Positions 1 through 8,217 of a stretch of 64,000 bases of DNA are shown in pieces. The stretch is from positions 373,417-437,416 of the forward strand of contig JAFEDS010000013.1 of NCBI GenBank assembly GCA_018241505.1, written 5' to 3'. Each line of letters opens with the position of its first letter. Within the stretch, counting starts at the first letter, position 1. The translations under genes and the position numbers were made by a program. This DNA is from Pseudomonadota bacterium. Its GTDB lineage: Bacteria; Pseudomonadota; Gammaproteobacteria; Steroidobacterales; Steroidobacteraceae. The notes under the pieces are model-generated. The model saw only the letters and a list, made by a program, of their open reading frames with translations, did not search any database and was not told where the DNA came from.

Positions 1-1
1 G

Positions 2-667
2 CCCGACGATGCAAGTGTTCCCGACTTTGCGCTGGATCGCTTCACGCTGCCGACGGAGTTGCCTGTGAGTGTGCCGGCGAAGCTGATCCGGCAGCGCCCG
101 GATGTTCAGGCTGCGGAGGCCCAGTTGCATCAGGCGACGGCCGCGGTTGGAATCGCCACCGCGAACCTTTACCCGCAGCTCAACCTGACGGGATCGATCG
201 CCTCGGAATCCATTACGAGTGGCGGACTGTTCGGGGCGGGCACGGGGGCGTGGAGCGCCGGTGCGTCATTGCTGCAGCCTCTGTTCCATGGCGGTGAGCT
301 GCGCTACAAGCGGCGGGCGGCGGTGGCAGCCCTGGAGCAGGCCGATGCCAACTATCGCCAAACGGTGTTGGCCGCAATGGAGGAAGTCGCTAACACGCTG
401 CGCGCGCTCGAGACGGATGCGCGGGCTCTGCGTGCCCAGGTCGATGCCGAGAAGGCGGCCGCGGATGCGTTCGACATTTCCAAGAAACAGTTCCGGGTCG
501 GGGGTGTGAGTTACGTGACGGTATTGAACGCGCAGCGTTTGTTTCTCGAGGCACGCCAGAGCCGCGTCCAGGCCCAGGCGGCCCGGTATTCGGACTCCGC
601 GGCCTTGTTCCAGGCGCTGGGGGGCGGCTGGTGGAATCGAAAGGATCAAGAGGTGGCCGGCAAATGA
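2..667 (+). CDS. Outer-membrane efflux factor (NodT/OprM family), 3' part
   Basis: The reading frame is open from the first complete codon, so the 5' end lies outside the window; 221 C-terminal residues are visible. The segment contains the second TolC-type repeat: a KLIRQRPDVQAAEAQL motif, the TANLYPQLNLTGS strand, a PLFHGGELR turn and a long helical stretch ending GGGW. Known proteins of this family are trimeric outer-membrane channels that dock onto an inner-membrane pump through a periplasmic adaptor. The stop overlaps the ATG of the adaptor gene (ATGA), so this is the outer-membrane partner of the following RND pump. It resembles the outer-membrane factor starting at 62675, which has the same TANLYP strand. 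Confidence 0.9.
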   Translation, partial: PDDASVPDFALDRFTLPTELPVSVPAKLIRQRPDVQAAEAQLHQATAAVGIATANLYPQLNLTGSIASESITSGGLFGAGTGAWSAGASLLQPLFHGGELRYKRRAAVAALEQADANYRQTVLAAMEEVANTLRALETDARALRAQVDAEKAAADAFDISKKQFRVGGVSYVTVLNAQRLFLEARQSRVQAQAARYSDSAALFQALGGGWWNRKDQEVAGK

Positions 668-1833
668 GCAGCATCGTCTCGGATGACAGGGTCTACGATC
701 GCGCCGCCTTGCGCCGCCGTATGATCTTCGTGGTACTCGGCGCCCTGCTGCTGCTGGCGTTGATTGTCGGATTCAACATCTGGAAGGCCAACCTGGTCGC
801 CGGAATCCGCAAGAAGAACGCAGCGCCGCCGCAGACAGTCAGTGCCGCCGCCGTCGAGTACACCGACTGGCAGCCTGAGATCAGTGCGGTCGGCAGCATG
901 CGTGCCGTGCGCGGTGTCGATGTGACGACGGAAGTCGCGGGACTGGTGCGTTCGCTGCGCTTCAAGTCCGGTGATGAGGTCAAGGCCGGCCAGGTGCTGG
1001 TTGAGTTGAATGCGGACGCGGAGCTCGCCCAGCAGCATGCGCTGGAGGCGGCCGCTGACCTGTCGGCAACGGTCTACGCACGCGACAAGGAACAGTACGA
1101 TGCCCAGGCAATCAGCCAGGCACAGTTGGATGCGGATGCCGCGGATCTGAAAAACAAGCGGGCGCAGGCGGCCGCGCAGGCCGCGCTGGTGGCGAAGAAG
1201 TTCATTCGCGCGCCCTTCGATGGCCGTCTGGGCATCACGACCGTGAATCCCGGGCAGTATCTCAACACCGGCGACAAGGTGGTGACGTTGCAGGAAGTGA
1301 ATCCCATCTACGTGGACTTCAAGCTGCCGCAACAGCAGTTGGCGGCGATTGCCAATGGCCAGTCGGTCAACCTGACCACCGACTCGTTCCCGGGTGTCAC
1401 GTTTGTCGGCAAGATCAACGCCATCGATCCGCGAGTCGATGCGAGCACCCGCAACTTCCAGGCGGAAGCGACGATTCCCAATCCTGACCGCAAGCTGCTG
1501 CCGGGCATGTTCACGCGGGTCGCGGTCATTGCCGGCGACAAGAAGCAGTACCTGACGCTGCCGCAGACCGCCATTACCTACAACCCGTACGGCGCCACCG
1601 TGTTCGTGGCACAGAAGAAACCGGGCGGTTCCGACAAGGACCTGGTTGCACAACAGAGCTTCGTGACGCTCGGTCCCACGCGCGGCGACCAGGTCGCGGT
1701 GTTGAAGGGCGTGCAGGAGGGCGAGCTCGTGGTGACCAGCGGCCAGATGAAGCTGATCAACGGCGTGCAGTTGATTATCGACAATTCGGTACTGCCGGCC
1801 AACAACCCGAATCCCAGCCCGCAAGAGCAGTGA
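664..1833 (+). CDS. RND efflux periplasmic adaptor (MFP/HlyD-like)
   Basis: A 389-residue membrane fusion protein linking the RND permease to the outer-membrane channel. The chosen ATG overlaps the upstream stop; a start 33 bases further upstream is possible but would run into the outer-membrane factor gene. Residues about 20-40 form an N-terminal membrane anchor (VVLGALLLLALIVGF), with no lipobox. Next come a lipoyl-like hairpin half (EVAGLVRSLRFKSGDEVKAGQVLVEL), a short alpha-helical hairpin, the second lipoyl half (RAPFDGRLGITTVNPGQY) and the beta-barrel and membrane-proximal domains (LLPGMFTRVAV). The short hairpin and GQYL motif are typical of adaptors for HAE1-type RND pumps. The permease gene follows after 10 bases. 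Confidence 0.93.
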   Translation: MSSIVSDDRVYDRAALRRRMIFVVLGALLLLALIVGFNIWKANLVAGIRKKNAAPPQTVSAAAVEYTDWQPEISAVGSMRAVRGVDVTTEVAGLVRSLRFKSGDEVKAGQVLVELNADAELAQQHALEAAADLSATVYARDKEQYDAQAISQAQLDADAADLKNKRAQAAAQAALVAKKFIRAPFDGRLGITTVNPGQYLNTGDKVVTLQEVNPIYVDFKLPQQQLAAIANGQSVNLTTDSFPGVTFVGKINAIDPRVDASTRNFQAEATIPNPDRKLLPGMFTRVAVIAGDKKQYLTLPQTAITYNPYGATVFVAQKKPGGSDKDLVAQQSFVTLGPTRGDQVAVLKGVQEGELVVTSGQMKLINGVQLIIDNSVLPANNPNPSPQEQ

Positions 1834-1843
1834 GGCTGCCGTC

Positions 1844-4800
1844 ATGAAGTTCACGGATATCTTTGTCCAGCGGCCGGTGTTGTCACTGGTGCTCAGCATG
1901 CTGATCCTGGTGCTGGGCACGCGGGCCATTTTCCAGCTACCCGTGAGCCAATACCCCGAGACCGAGAACGCGGTCGTCACCATCTCCACCACCTACTACG
2001 GGGCGGATGCGGCGACGGTGGCAGGATTCATTACGCAGCCGCTCGAGGCGGCGATTTCGCAGGCCCAGGGTATCGACTACCTGTCCTCATCGAGCAGCAC
2101 CGGTGTGTCGGTCATCCAGGCAACCCTGCGCCTCAACTATGACTCCAACCGCGCGCTGACTGAAATCAACACCAAGGTTGCCTCGGTGCGCAATCAGCTA
2201 CCGCCGCAGGCGCAGCAGCCGGTCCTGACCGTGCAGGTCGGGCAAACGGTCGATGCCATGTATATCGGCTATTTCAGCGACACCCTGCCGGTGAACGGCT
2301 TGAGCGATTACCTCGTGCGTGTCATCAAGCCGAAGCTCGATGCCGTGGAGGGTGTGCAGACCGCTGAAGTCATCGGCACCCGCCTGTACGCCCTGCGTGC
2401 CTGGCTCGATCCGGACCGCATGGCAGCCCATGGAGTTGCGGCCAGCGATGTCTACAACGCGCTGGCAGCCAACAACTACCTGACGGCTGTCGGTACTACG
2501 AAGGGTGATGCGATCACGGTGGATCTCACCGCGTCCACGGATCTGCACTCCCTGGAGGAATTCAGGAAATTGGTGGTGCGGCAGCAGGATGGCGCCATCA
2601 TCCGCCTGGAAGATGTGGCGAATGTGGTGCTGGGCGCTGAAAATTACGACTTCAGTGTCGCCTTCACCGGCCAGCGCTCCGTGTTCATAGGCATCAAGGT
2701 CGCGCCGACTGCGAACGTGCTGCAGGTTGCGGACCGCGTGAAGGCGACGATGCCGGGCATCGAAGCGCAGCTTCCCGTCGGCATGAAGCAAAAGCTGGCA
2801 TACGACGCAACGGAGTTTATTGACACGTCGATCAAGGAGGTCATCAAGACCCTGGTCGAGGCGTTGCTGATTGTGACGGTGGTCATTTACCTGTTCCTGG
2901 GTACGCTGCGGGCCGTGGTCATCCCAGTCGTCGCCATGCCGTTGTCGCTGGTAGGCGCTTTCTTCCTGATGTCGGCGCTGGGCTACTCCATCAATTTGCT
3001 GACTCTGCTGGCGCTCGTTCTGGCGATCGGCCTGGTCGTGGACGATGCGATCATCGTCGTGGAGAACGTCGATCGCCACTTGAAGGCGGGACGCTCGCCG
3101 TTCAACGCGGCCTTGCAGGGCGCGCGCGAGCTCGGTGGGCCGATCATTGCAATGACAGCCGTGTTGGTCGCTGCCTATCTGCCCATCGGATTCCAGGGTG
3201 GTCTCACCGGCGCGCTGTTTACGCAGTTTGCCTTTACTTTGGCCGGCGCCGTGACGGTGTCGGCGATCATTGCGCTGTCCCTGTCACCGATGATGTGCGC
3301 GACCGTGTTCCGTGCCGAGCAGGAAGAGGGCCGTTTCGTCCATCTCATCGACAACGTCTTCGGTGCCGTGCGCGCCCGCTACCAGCGGGTCCTGACCAGT
3401 TGGTTGAGGACGTGGCAGGTGCTCGTCGTGTTGGGTCTGTTGTTGCTGGCGGGCGTGGTCTACCTGTTCATGACTTCGGACTCGGAGCTCGCGCCCCAGG
3501 AAGATCAGGGCATCGTATTGTCGCAGGTGATCGGGCCGCCGAACGCCACCTATGCGCAGATGCAGAAGTACACCGATCTCATATTCGATGCCGCGAAGGA
3601 GCTGCCGGAGTTCAACTCGTCGTTCCAGATCACCGGTACCCCGGCCGTCAACCAGGGCTTCGGGGGCTACCTCATGGCGCCCTGGGACAAGCGCAAGCGC
3701 TCGGCCGATCAACTGCAGCAGGTGCTGCAGGAAAAGTGGAACCGCATTGCCGGCGTGCGGGTGGCCGCCTTCCAGTTTCCGTCACTGCCGGGAGCGCAGG
3801 GTCTGCCGTTGCAGTTCGTGATCACCACCACCGAGCCGGTCGAGCAGCTCAATGAGGTGGCCAACAAGGTGTTGGAGAAGGCGAAAGCGAGCGGCATGTT
3901 CTGGTTTGTGGATTCCGACCTGAAGCTGGACAAGCCGCAGGCCACTTTGAAGATCGACCGGGACATGGTGGCCGACCTCGGGCTGACTCAGCAGGATGTG
4001 GGTAACTCGCTCGGCGCGGCCCTCGGCGGCGGCTATGTCAACTACTTCTCGCTGTCCGGCCGATCCTACAAGGTCATTCCGCAGGTGCTGCAAAAGGACC
4101 GGCTGAATCCGCACCAGGTACTGGACTACTACATCAAGTCCGGTGACGGCTCGCTGATTCCGGCCAGCACGGTCGCCAGTATCGAAACCAGCACAGTTCC
4201 TGAAGCTATCAACCACTTCCAGCAGTTGAATTCCGCCACCATCGCCGGCGCGCCCGGCGTCTCCGACGGAGTTGCCCTGCAGATGTTGCGCGATGCCCTG
4301 AAGGAGGTTGCACCAACCGGCTACAACGTGGACTACTCGGGCCAGTCCCGCCAGTTTGTCCGCGGTTCCAGCGGGTTCGTTACCACGATGTTGTTTGCGC
4401 TCGTGATTGTGTACCTGGCGCTGGCGGCGCAGTTTGAAAGCTTCCGCGATCCGGTGGTGATCCTGGTCTCAGTGCCCATGGCCTTGTTCGGCGCGCTGCT
4501 GTTTATCAACCTCGGGGTGTCGAAGCTCAATATCTACACCCAGGTCGGGCTGGTCACGTTGCTGGGTCTGATCAGCAAGCACGGCATCCTGATCGTGCAG
4601 TTCGCCAATGAGCTGCAGCGCGAAGGGCGCAGCAAGATCGAGGCGATTGAGGAGGCGGCTTCCGTCCGGTTGCGCCCGATCCTGATGACGACAGCCGCGA
4701 TGGTATTGGGCGTGCTGCCGCTGGTCGTGGCTTCGGGGGCCGGGGCAGCCGGCCGCAAGGCGATGGGCTGGGTACTGTTCACGGGCCTGTCCATCGGTAC

Positions 4801-4933
4801 GCTGTTCACTCTGTTCATTGTGCCGGCGGTCTATATCCTGCTGGGTGCCGATCACGCCAAGGACAGGGCCAAGGCTGAGGCGAAGGGCGATCGGGGCGAA
4901 AGTGAGCCTATACTGCGGGACGTGCCTGGGTAG
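1844..4933 (+). CDS. RND multidrug efflux permease (HAE1/AcrB-like)
   Basis: A 1029-residue proton-driven inner-membrane transporter of normal AcrB/MexF length. It opens with MKFTDIFVQRPVLSLVLSMLI, a typical first transmembrane segment, followed by the large porter loop (about residues 35-330). Transmembrane helix 4 carries the Asp pair of the proton relay in GLVVDDAIIVVEN, and helix 10 carries the Lys in LLGLISKHGILIVQFANE, so the relay looks intact. The duplicated second half has the expected porter domain and a closing set of helices. The N-terminus suggests an HAE1 pump of the MexF/MdtBC-like side of the family. Substrates cannot be read from sequence. It forms one operon with the adaptor and outer-membrane factor upstream. 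Confidence 0.95.
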   Translation: MKFTDIFVQRPVLSLVLSMLILVLGTRAIFQLPVSQYPETENAVVTISTTYYGADAATVAGFITQPLEAAISQAQGIDYLSSSSSTGVSVIQATLRLNYDSNRALTEINTKVASVRNQLPPQAQQPVLTVQVGQTVDAMYIGYFSDTLPVNGLSDYLVRVIKPKLDAVEGVQTAEVIGTRLYALRAWLDPDRMAAHGVAASDVYNALAANNYLTAVGTTKGDAITVDLTASTDLHSLEEFRKLVVRQQDGAIIRLEDVANVVLGAENYDFSVAFTGQRSVFIGIKVAPTANVLQVADRVKATMPGIEAQLPVGMKQKLAYDATEFIDTSIKEVIKTLVEALLIVTVVIYLFLGTLRAVVIPVVAMPLSLVGAFFLMSALGYSINLLTLLALVLAIGLVVDDAIIVVENVDRHLKAGRSPFNAALQGARELGGPIIAMTAVLVAAYLPIGFQGGLTGALFTQFAFTLAGAVTVSAIIALSLSPMMCATVFRAEQEEGRFVHLIDNVFGAVRARYQRVLTSWLRTWQVLVVLGLLLLAGVVYLFMTSDSELAPQEDQGIVLSQVIGPPNATYAQMQKYTDLIFDAAKELPEFNSSFQITGTPAVNQGFGGYLMAPWDKRKRSADQLQQVLQEKWNRIAGVRVAAFQFPSLPGAQGLPLQFVITTTEPVEQLNEVANKVLEKAKASGMFWFVDSDLKLDKPQATLKIDRDMVADLGLTQQDVGNSLGAALGGGYVNYFSLSGRSYKVIPQVLQKDRLNPHQVLDYYIKSGDGSLIPASTVASIETSTVPEAINHFQQLNSATIAGAPGVSDGVALQMLRDALKEVAPTGYNVDYSGQSRQFVRGSSGFVTTMLFALVIVYLALAAQFESFRDPVVILVSVPMALFGALLFINLGVSKLNIYTQVGLVTLLGLISKHGILIVQFANELQREGRSKIEAIEEAASVRLRPILMTTAAMVLGVLPLVVASGAGAAGRKAMGWVLFTGLSIGTLFTLFIVPAVYILLGADHAKDRAKAEAKGDRGESEPILRDVPG

Positions 4934-4938
4934 TGAGA

Positions 4939-4952
4939 GGCGCCGCGGCGCC
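4939..4952. other. 14-bp GC palindrome after the RND operon
   Basis: GGCGCCGCGGCGCC is a perfect self-complementary palindrome just past the permease stop. It could form a hairpin in the transcript end, but no U-run follows on either strand, so a terminator is not established. Confidence 0.3.
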
Positions 4953-4967
4953 CGGCAGATCGATGCC

Positions 4968-4996
4968 TTGACAAATACAGCCTAGGCAACTATCTT
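4968..4996 (+). promoter_or_regulatory. Predicted sigma-70 promoter of the marR gene
   Basis: TTGACA (4968-4973) matches the -35 consensus exactly. After a 17-bp spacer follows TATCTT (4991-4996), matching 4 of 6 -10 positions. Transcription would begin about 7 bases later, at or near the ATG at 5003, which would make a leaderless or nearly leaderless mRNA. The CCTAGG operator candidate lies inside the spacer, where a bound repressor would block RNA polymerase. Confidence 0.6.
4980..4992 (+). promoter_or_regulatory. Candidate MarR operator, copy 1
   Basis: GCCTAGGCAACTA lies between the -35 and -10 elements of marR. The same 13 bases occur in inverted orientation at 5492-5504 on the other side of marR. 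Each copy is centred on the self-complementary GCCTAGGC core, as expected for a dimeric winged-helix repressor. Autoregulation is inferred. Confidence 0.6.
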
Positions 4997-5002
4997 GTTG
5001 CC

Positions 5003-5476
5003 ATGGCTGATATCTACGACGAAGAGAACTACGCTCCCAAGAAGGGAGTCGGCTACTTGCTGCATCGCGTCAGATCGGAGCTGCTGGCGGCCATGGACCG
5101 CGAGTTTTCGGCCGATGCACAGCTCGCCGAATTGCAGGCCACCTCGGCGCAATTCATTGTGCTCGCCACCCTGAGCACACAGGAAGTGAAGTCGGCGTCC
5201 GATCTGTGCAAGGGCATGACCTACGACGCCGGCGCCATGACCCGGATGATCGACCGGCTGGAAGAGAAGGGGCTGCTGAAGCGCAGCCGCTGCCCCGATG
5301 ATCGCCGGCTGGTCAATCTGGAGCTCACCGAAAAAGGCCAGCTTGCTCTGCCTCGAATGCGCAATACCGCTCGACGGGTTTTGAACCGATTCTTGGAGGG
5401 GTTCACCAAGGCGGAAGCGCGGCAACTGGAAGGTTTTTTGACCCGGATGCTGGAGAACGCCCCCCGGGGCAGTTGA
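5003..5476 (+). CDS. MarR-family transcriptional regulator
   Basis: A 157-residue MarR-type winged-helix protein. Recognition elements include the helix-turn-helix region around SASDLCKGMTYDAGAMTRMIDRLEEKGLLKR and the wing SRCPDDRRLVNLELTEKGQ, followed by a C-terminal dimerisation helix. Such proteins usually repress a neighbouring efflux operon until a drug or phenolic ligand binds. It sits between the RND operon and an EmrAB-type operon, with matching palindromic sites before and after it, so it likely represses itself and the downstream efflux genes. The ATG at 5003 is the only convincing start; no Shine-Dalgarno sequence precedes it, which fits the leaderless promoter geometry. Confidence 0.92.
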   Translation: MADIYDEENYAPKKGVGYLLHRVRSELLAAMDREFSADAQLAELQATSAQFIVLATLSTQEVKSASDLCKGMTYDAGAMTRMIDRLEEKGLLKRSRCPDDRRLVNLELTEKGQLALPRMRNTARRVLNRFLEGFTKAEARQLEGFLTRMLENAPRGS

Positions 5477-5491
5477 GTTTTTTTAACCAAT

Positions 5492-5504
5492 TAGTTGCCT
5501 AGGC
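5492..5504 (-). promoter_or_regulatory. Candidate MarR operator, copy 2
   Basis: TAGTTGCCTAGGC is the exact reverse complement of the site at 4980-4992. It lies 30-42 bases before the start of the downstream outer-membrane factor gene. The core TGCCTAGGCA is a perfect 10-bp palindrome. Placement suggests the same MarR protein controls the EmrAB-type operon. Confidence 0.6.
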
Positions 5505-5533
5505 ATTTTTAGCCACGGCAGGAAGAAGGGCTC

Positions 5534-6979
5534 ATGAAAACAATAGTGATCGGCGTTGCGGTGGCAGCCATCCTGTCGGCCTGCGCCAGCACTCATGGGC
5601 TCAAACCCGAAGGAACGGTCCAGAGAGCCGACTCGTTGCAAGCGGGGGCGACGTTGTCGAGCGCTGCGGTGGATCCGGCTGCGTGGCCCGATTCGGACTG
5701 GTGGACCCGGTTCCAGGACCCACAACTGAATCAGTTGATAGCCGAGGGCCTCGCGGGGAGCCCGACGTTGAAGGTAGCGGAAGCGCGCACGCGCGCAGCC
5801 CTCGCGCAGGCGCAGGTAGCCAATTCAACACGGTTTCCGCAAGTTGATGCCAAAGGCGACATCACTCGTGAGCGCTTCCCGAATCAGTCGCTGGTTCCAC
5901 CGCCATACGCCGGCTCGTGGGACAACTTCAGCGAGCTGTCAGCAACATTGAATTGGGAAGTCGACCTGTGGGGTAAGAATCGTGCGGCCTATGAGGCGGC
6001 GGTAGGTCAGGCTCGCGCGAGCGCTTTGGATGCGCGTGCGGCGCGGTTGGCGCTGTCGGCAAGCATCGCTCATGCGTACGTTCAGCTCGAACGGGCCTAC
6101 CTGCAGTTGGATGTCGCGAAGGCGACTCTTGCTCAACGTGAGCAGATCTTCAAGCTGACCCAGGATCGCAATGAAGCCGGTGTCGATTCGCGGCTCGAGC
6201 TGCGTCAGGCGCAATCTGCACTCCCCGCAGCCCGCGAACAAATCACGCAGTGGCAGGAGGCGATTGACCTTACACGGAACCAACTCGCCGCCCTGCTCGG
6301 AAAAGGCCCCGACCGCGGGCAGGCTATCCAACGCCCTGCAGCCAGTGCGTTGGCGACAGTGTCAATTCCGAGTCGCGTGCCCTCTGAGCTGCTTGGACGC
6401 CGCCCCGATATCCTGGCCCAGCGGTGGAGAGTTGAGGCTGCCCGTCACGGCATCGACAACGCGAAGGCGCAGTTTTATCCGGACGTCAATTTGTCCGCAT
6501 TCGTGGGCTTCCAGATCCTGGGCGCTGGTAGTTTGATTACGGCCGGTAACCGCGAGATCGGGGTGGGTCCGGCGGTAACGCTGCCGATTTTCGATGCCGG
6601 CAAGCGGCGCGGCAACCTTGCGGCTCGCGACTCCGAATACGACGTGGCGGTTGAGCAATACAACCAGGCCGTGGCCGACGGTTTACGCGAGGTCGTAGAT
6701 CAGCTCACGTCGTTCCGTAGCGTTGGGGAACAGCAGGTGCAGCAGCGTGAAGGCCTGGCGACTGCCCAGGATGCCTACGATCTCGCTACGCTTCGGTATC
6801 GCGAGGGCGTCGGTAACTACCTGCAGGTGCTGACGACTGAAACGCAACTTCTTTCACAGCGCAGCCTCGATGCGGATCTGCGAGCGCGCGCACTCGACAC
6901 TTCAATCAATTTAGCCCGCGCCCTCGGCGGGGGTTTTGACAATCCCGCGCTCGTGCAGGGATTGCCGTCGGAGCATTAA
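5534..6979 (+). CDS. Outer-membrane efflux lipoprotein (NodT family)
   Basis: A 481-residue TolC-like channel subunit. The N-terminus has a signal peptide with lipobox LSAC (Cys at about residue 17), so the mature protein should be lipidated. Two outer-membrane-efflux-protein repeats follow; landmarks are WWTRFQDPQLNQLI, the first-repeat WEVDLWGKNR, the linker PSELLGRRPDILAQRWRVEAAR and the second-repeat PIFDAGKRRGNL. The gene ends with an ALGGGF motif common in the family. It is the first gene of a three-gene unit with an EmrA-like adaptor two bases downstream and an EmrB-like pump, and lies just behind a candidate MarR operator. Confidence 0.94.
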   Translation: MKTIVIGVAVAAILSACASTHGLKPEGTVQRADSLQAGATLSSAAVDPAAWPDSDWWTRFQDPQLNQLIAEGLAGSPTLKVAEARTRAALAQAQVANSTRFPQVDAKGDITRERFPNQSLVPPPYAGSWDNFSELSATLNWEVDLWGKNRAAYEAAVGQARASALDARAARLALSASIAHAYVQLERAYLQLDVAKATLAQREQIFKLTQDRNEAGVDSRLELRQAQSALPAAREQITQWQEAIDLTRNQLAALLGKGPDRGQAIQRPAASALATVSIPSRVPSELLGRRPDILAQRWRVEAARHGIDNAKAQFYPDVNLSAFVGFQILGAGSLITAGNREIGVGPAVTLPIFDAGKRRGNLAARDSEYDVAVEQYNQAVADGLREVVDQLTSFRSVGEQQVQQREGLATAQDAYDLATLRYREGVGNYLQVLTTETQLLSQRSLDADLRARALDTSINLARALGGGFDNPALVQGLPSEH

Positions 6980-6981
6980 TC

Positions 6982-8193
6982 ATGAGCACAGAGAAAAAGA
7001 GTAATTTTCGTAGTAAACGGGTGTTGTGGCTGTCGATTTTCGGTGGCGCATTCCTGTTGGTCGGCGCGGCGTACACAGTTTACTGGAGTTCCGTGCTGCG
7101 ATACCGGCAGGGGACCGACGACGCCTACGTAAACGGCAATGTCGTCCAAATAACCCCACAGATATCGGGAACGGTCGTATCAATCGGCGCTGATGACACG
7201 CAATTCGTGAAGGCCGGGCAGCCGTTGGTGCGGCTGGACCAGGCTGATGCGAAGGTTGCGTTGGATCAGGCTGAAGCCCAGTTGGCCAAGACGGTGCGCG
7301 AAGTGCGCAACATGTTCGCCACTTCAGGTCAGTTGCGCGCGGCCGTTGCCGTACGCCAGAGCGACCTGGCAATGGCCCAGAAGGATCTGGCCCGGCGCGA
7401 GCGACTCGGTAACTCGGGCGCGATTTCTTCGGAAGAACTTCAGCATGCTCGCGATACCGTCCGTGGTGCTGAGGCAGCGCTGATGTCCGCTCAACAGCAG
7501 TTGAATGCTAACCAGGCGCGTGTCGATGGCACGACGTTGGAGAACCATCCGGACGTTCGAAATGCTTCGGCTGCGGTCCGGAATGCGTATCTCAACTACA
7601 GCCGCACGACGCTTCCTGCTCCTGTGTCCGGGTTTGTGGCACGCCGCGCCGTGCAGCTTGGCCAGCGCGTAGGACCTGGCGCTTCATTGATGTCAGTCGT
7701 TCCGCTCGACCAGGTCTGGGTGGACGCGAACTTCAAGGAGCCGCAATTGGCCAACATGAGAGTGGGGCAGCCCGTGACGCTTACCGCGGACCTGTACGGC
7801 AACGGCTTCCGCTATCATGGCAAGGTGGCCGGCTTCGGCGCTGGCACGGGCTCGGCGTTCGCGCTGCTCCCGGCGCAAAACGCAACCGGCAACTGGATCA
7901 AGATCGTGCAGCGCGTTCCCGTGCGTGTTGCGCTCGATCCAGCCGAGCTCGCCGAACATCCATTGCAGATCGGCTTGTCCATGAAAGCCGAGGTGTCGGT
8001 GCGGGACGGCAGTGGCGAGCGGTTGCCGCAGATGGCACATAACGCGCCAGCCTATTCGACGGATGTGTTTCACTCGGTCGATGACGCTGCCGATACGCGA
8101 GTTCAGCAGATCATTGCTGCCAACGATTCCATCGACGCCCGGGCATATGGGTCGGTGAAACAGGTGGCTGGGAAAGTGGCGAGCCTGAATTGA
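6982..8193 (+). CDS. EmrA/HlyD-family efflux adaptor
   Basis: A 403-residue membrane fusion protein. One N-terminal transmembrane segment (about residues 14-33, VLWLSIFGGAFLLVGAAYTVYW) precedes the EmrA hallmark GTDDAYVNGNVVQITPQISGTV. A long coiled-coil hairpin (about residues 95-190) and the second lipoyl half LPAPVSGFVARRAVQLGQRV follow, then VWVDANFKEPQLANMRVGQ, which is typical of EmrA. It would connect the inner-membrane MFS pump to the outer-membrane lipoprotein. The start is two bases after the upstream stop. The last 60 residues, after VSVRDGSGERLP, are a non-conserved tail. Confidence 0.93.
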   Translation: MSTEKKSNFRSKRVLWLSIFGGAFLLVGAAYTVYWSSVLRYRQGTDDAYVNGNVVQITPQISGTVVSIGADDTQFVKAGQPLVRLDQADAKVALDQAEAQLAKTVREVRNMFATSGQLRAAVAVRQSDLAMAQKDLARRERLGNSGAISSEELQHARDTVRGAEAALMSAQQQLNANQARVDGTTLENHPDVRNASAAVRNAYLNYSRTTLPAPVSGFVARRAVQLGQRVGPGASLMSVVPLDQVWVDANFKEPQLANMRVGQPVTLTADLYGNGFRYHGKVAGFGAGTGSAFALLPAQNATGNWIKIVQRVPVRVALDPAELAEHPLQIGLSMKAEVSVRDGSGERLPQMAHNAPAYSTDVFHSVDDAADTRVQQIIAANDSIDARAYGSVKQVAGKVASLN

Positions 8194-8217
8194 TTCAGGG
8201 TCGTTGGGAATACCAAC

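Noticed and set aside
646-1992. Leftward frame of 448 codons
   Set aside because: It is antisense to the RND adaptor and permease start, with the compositional bias of a shadow frame and no domain.
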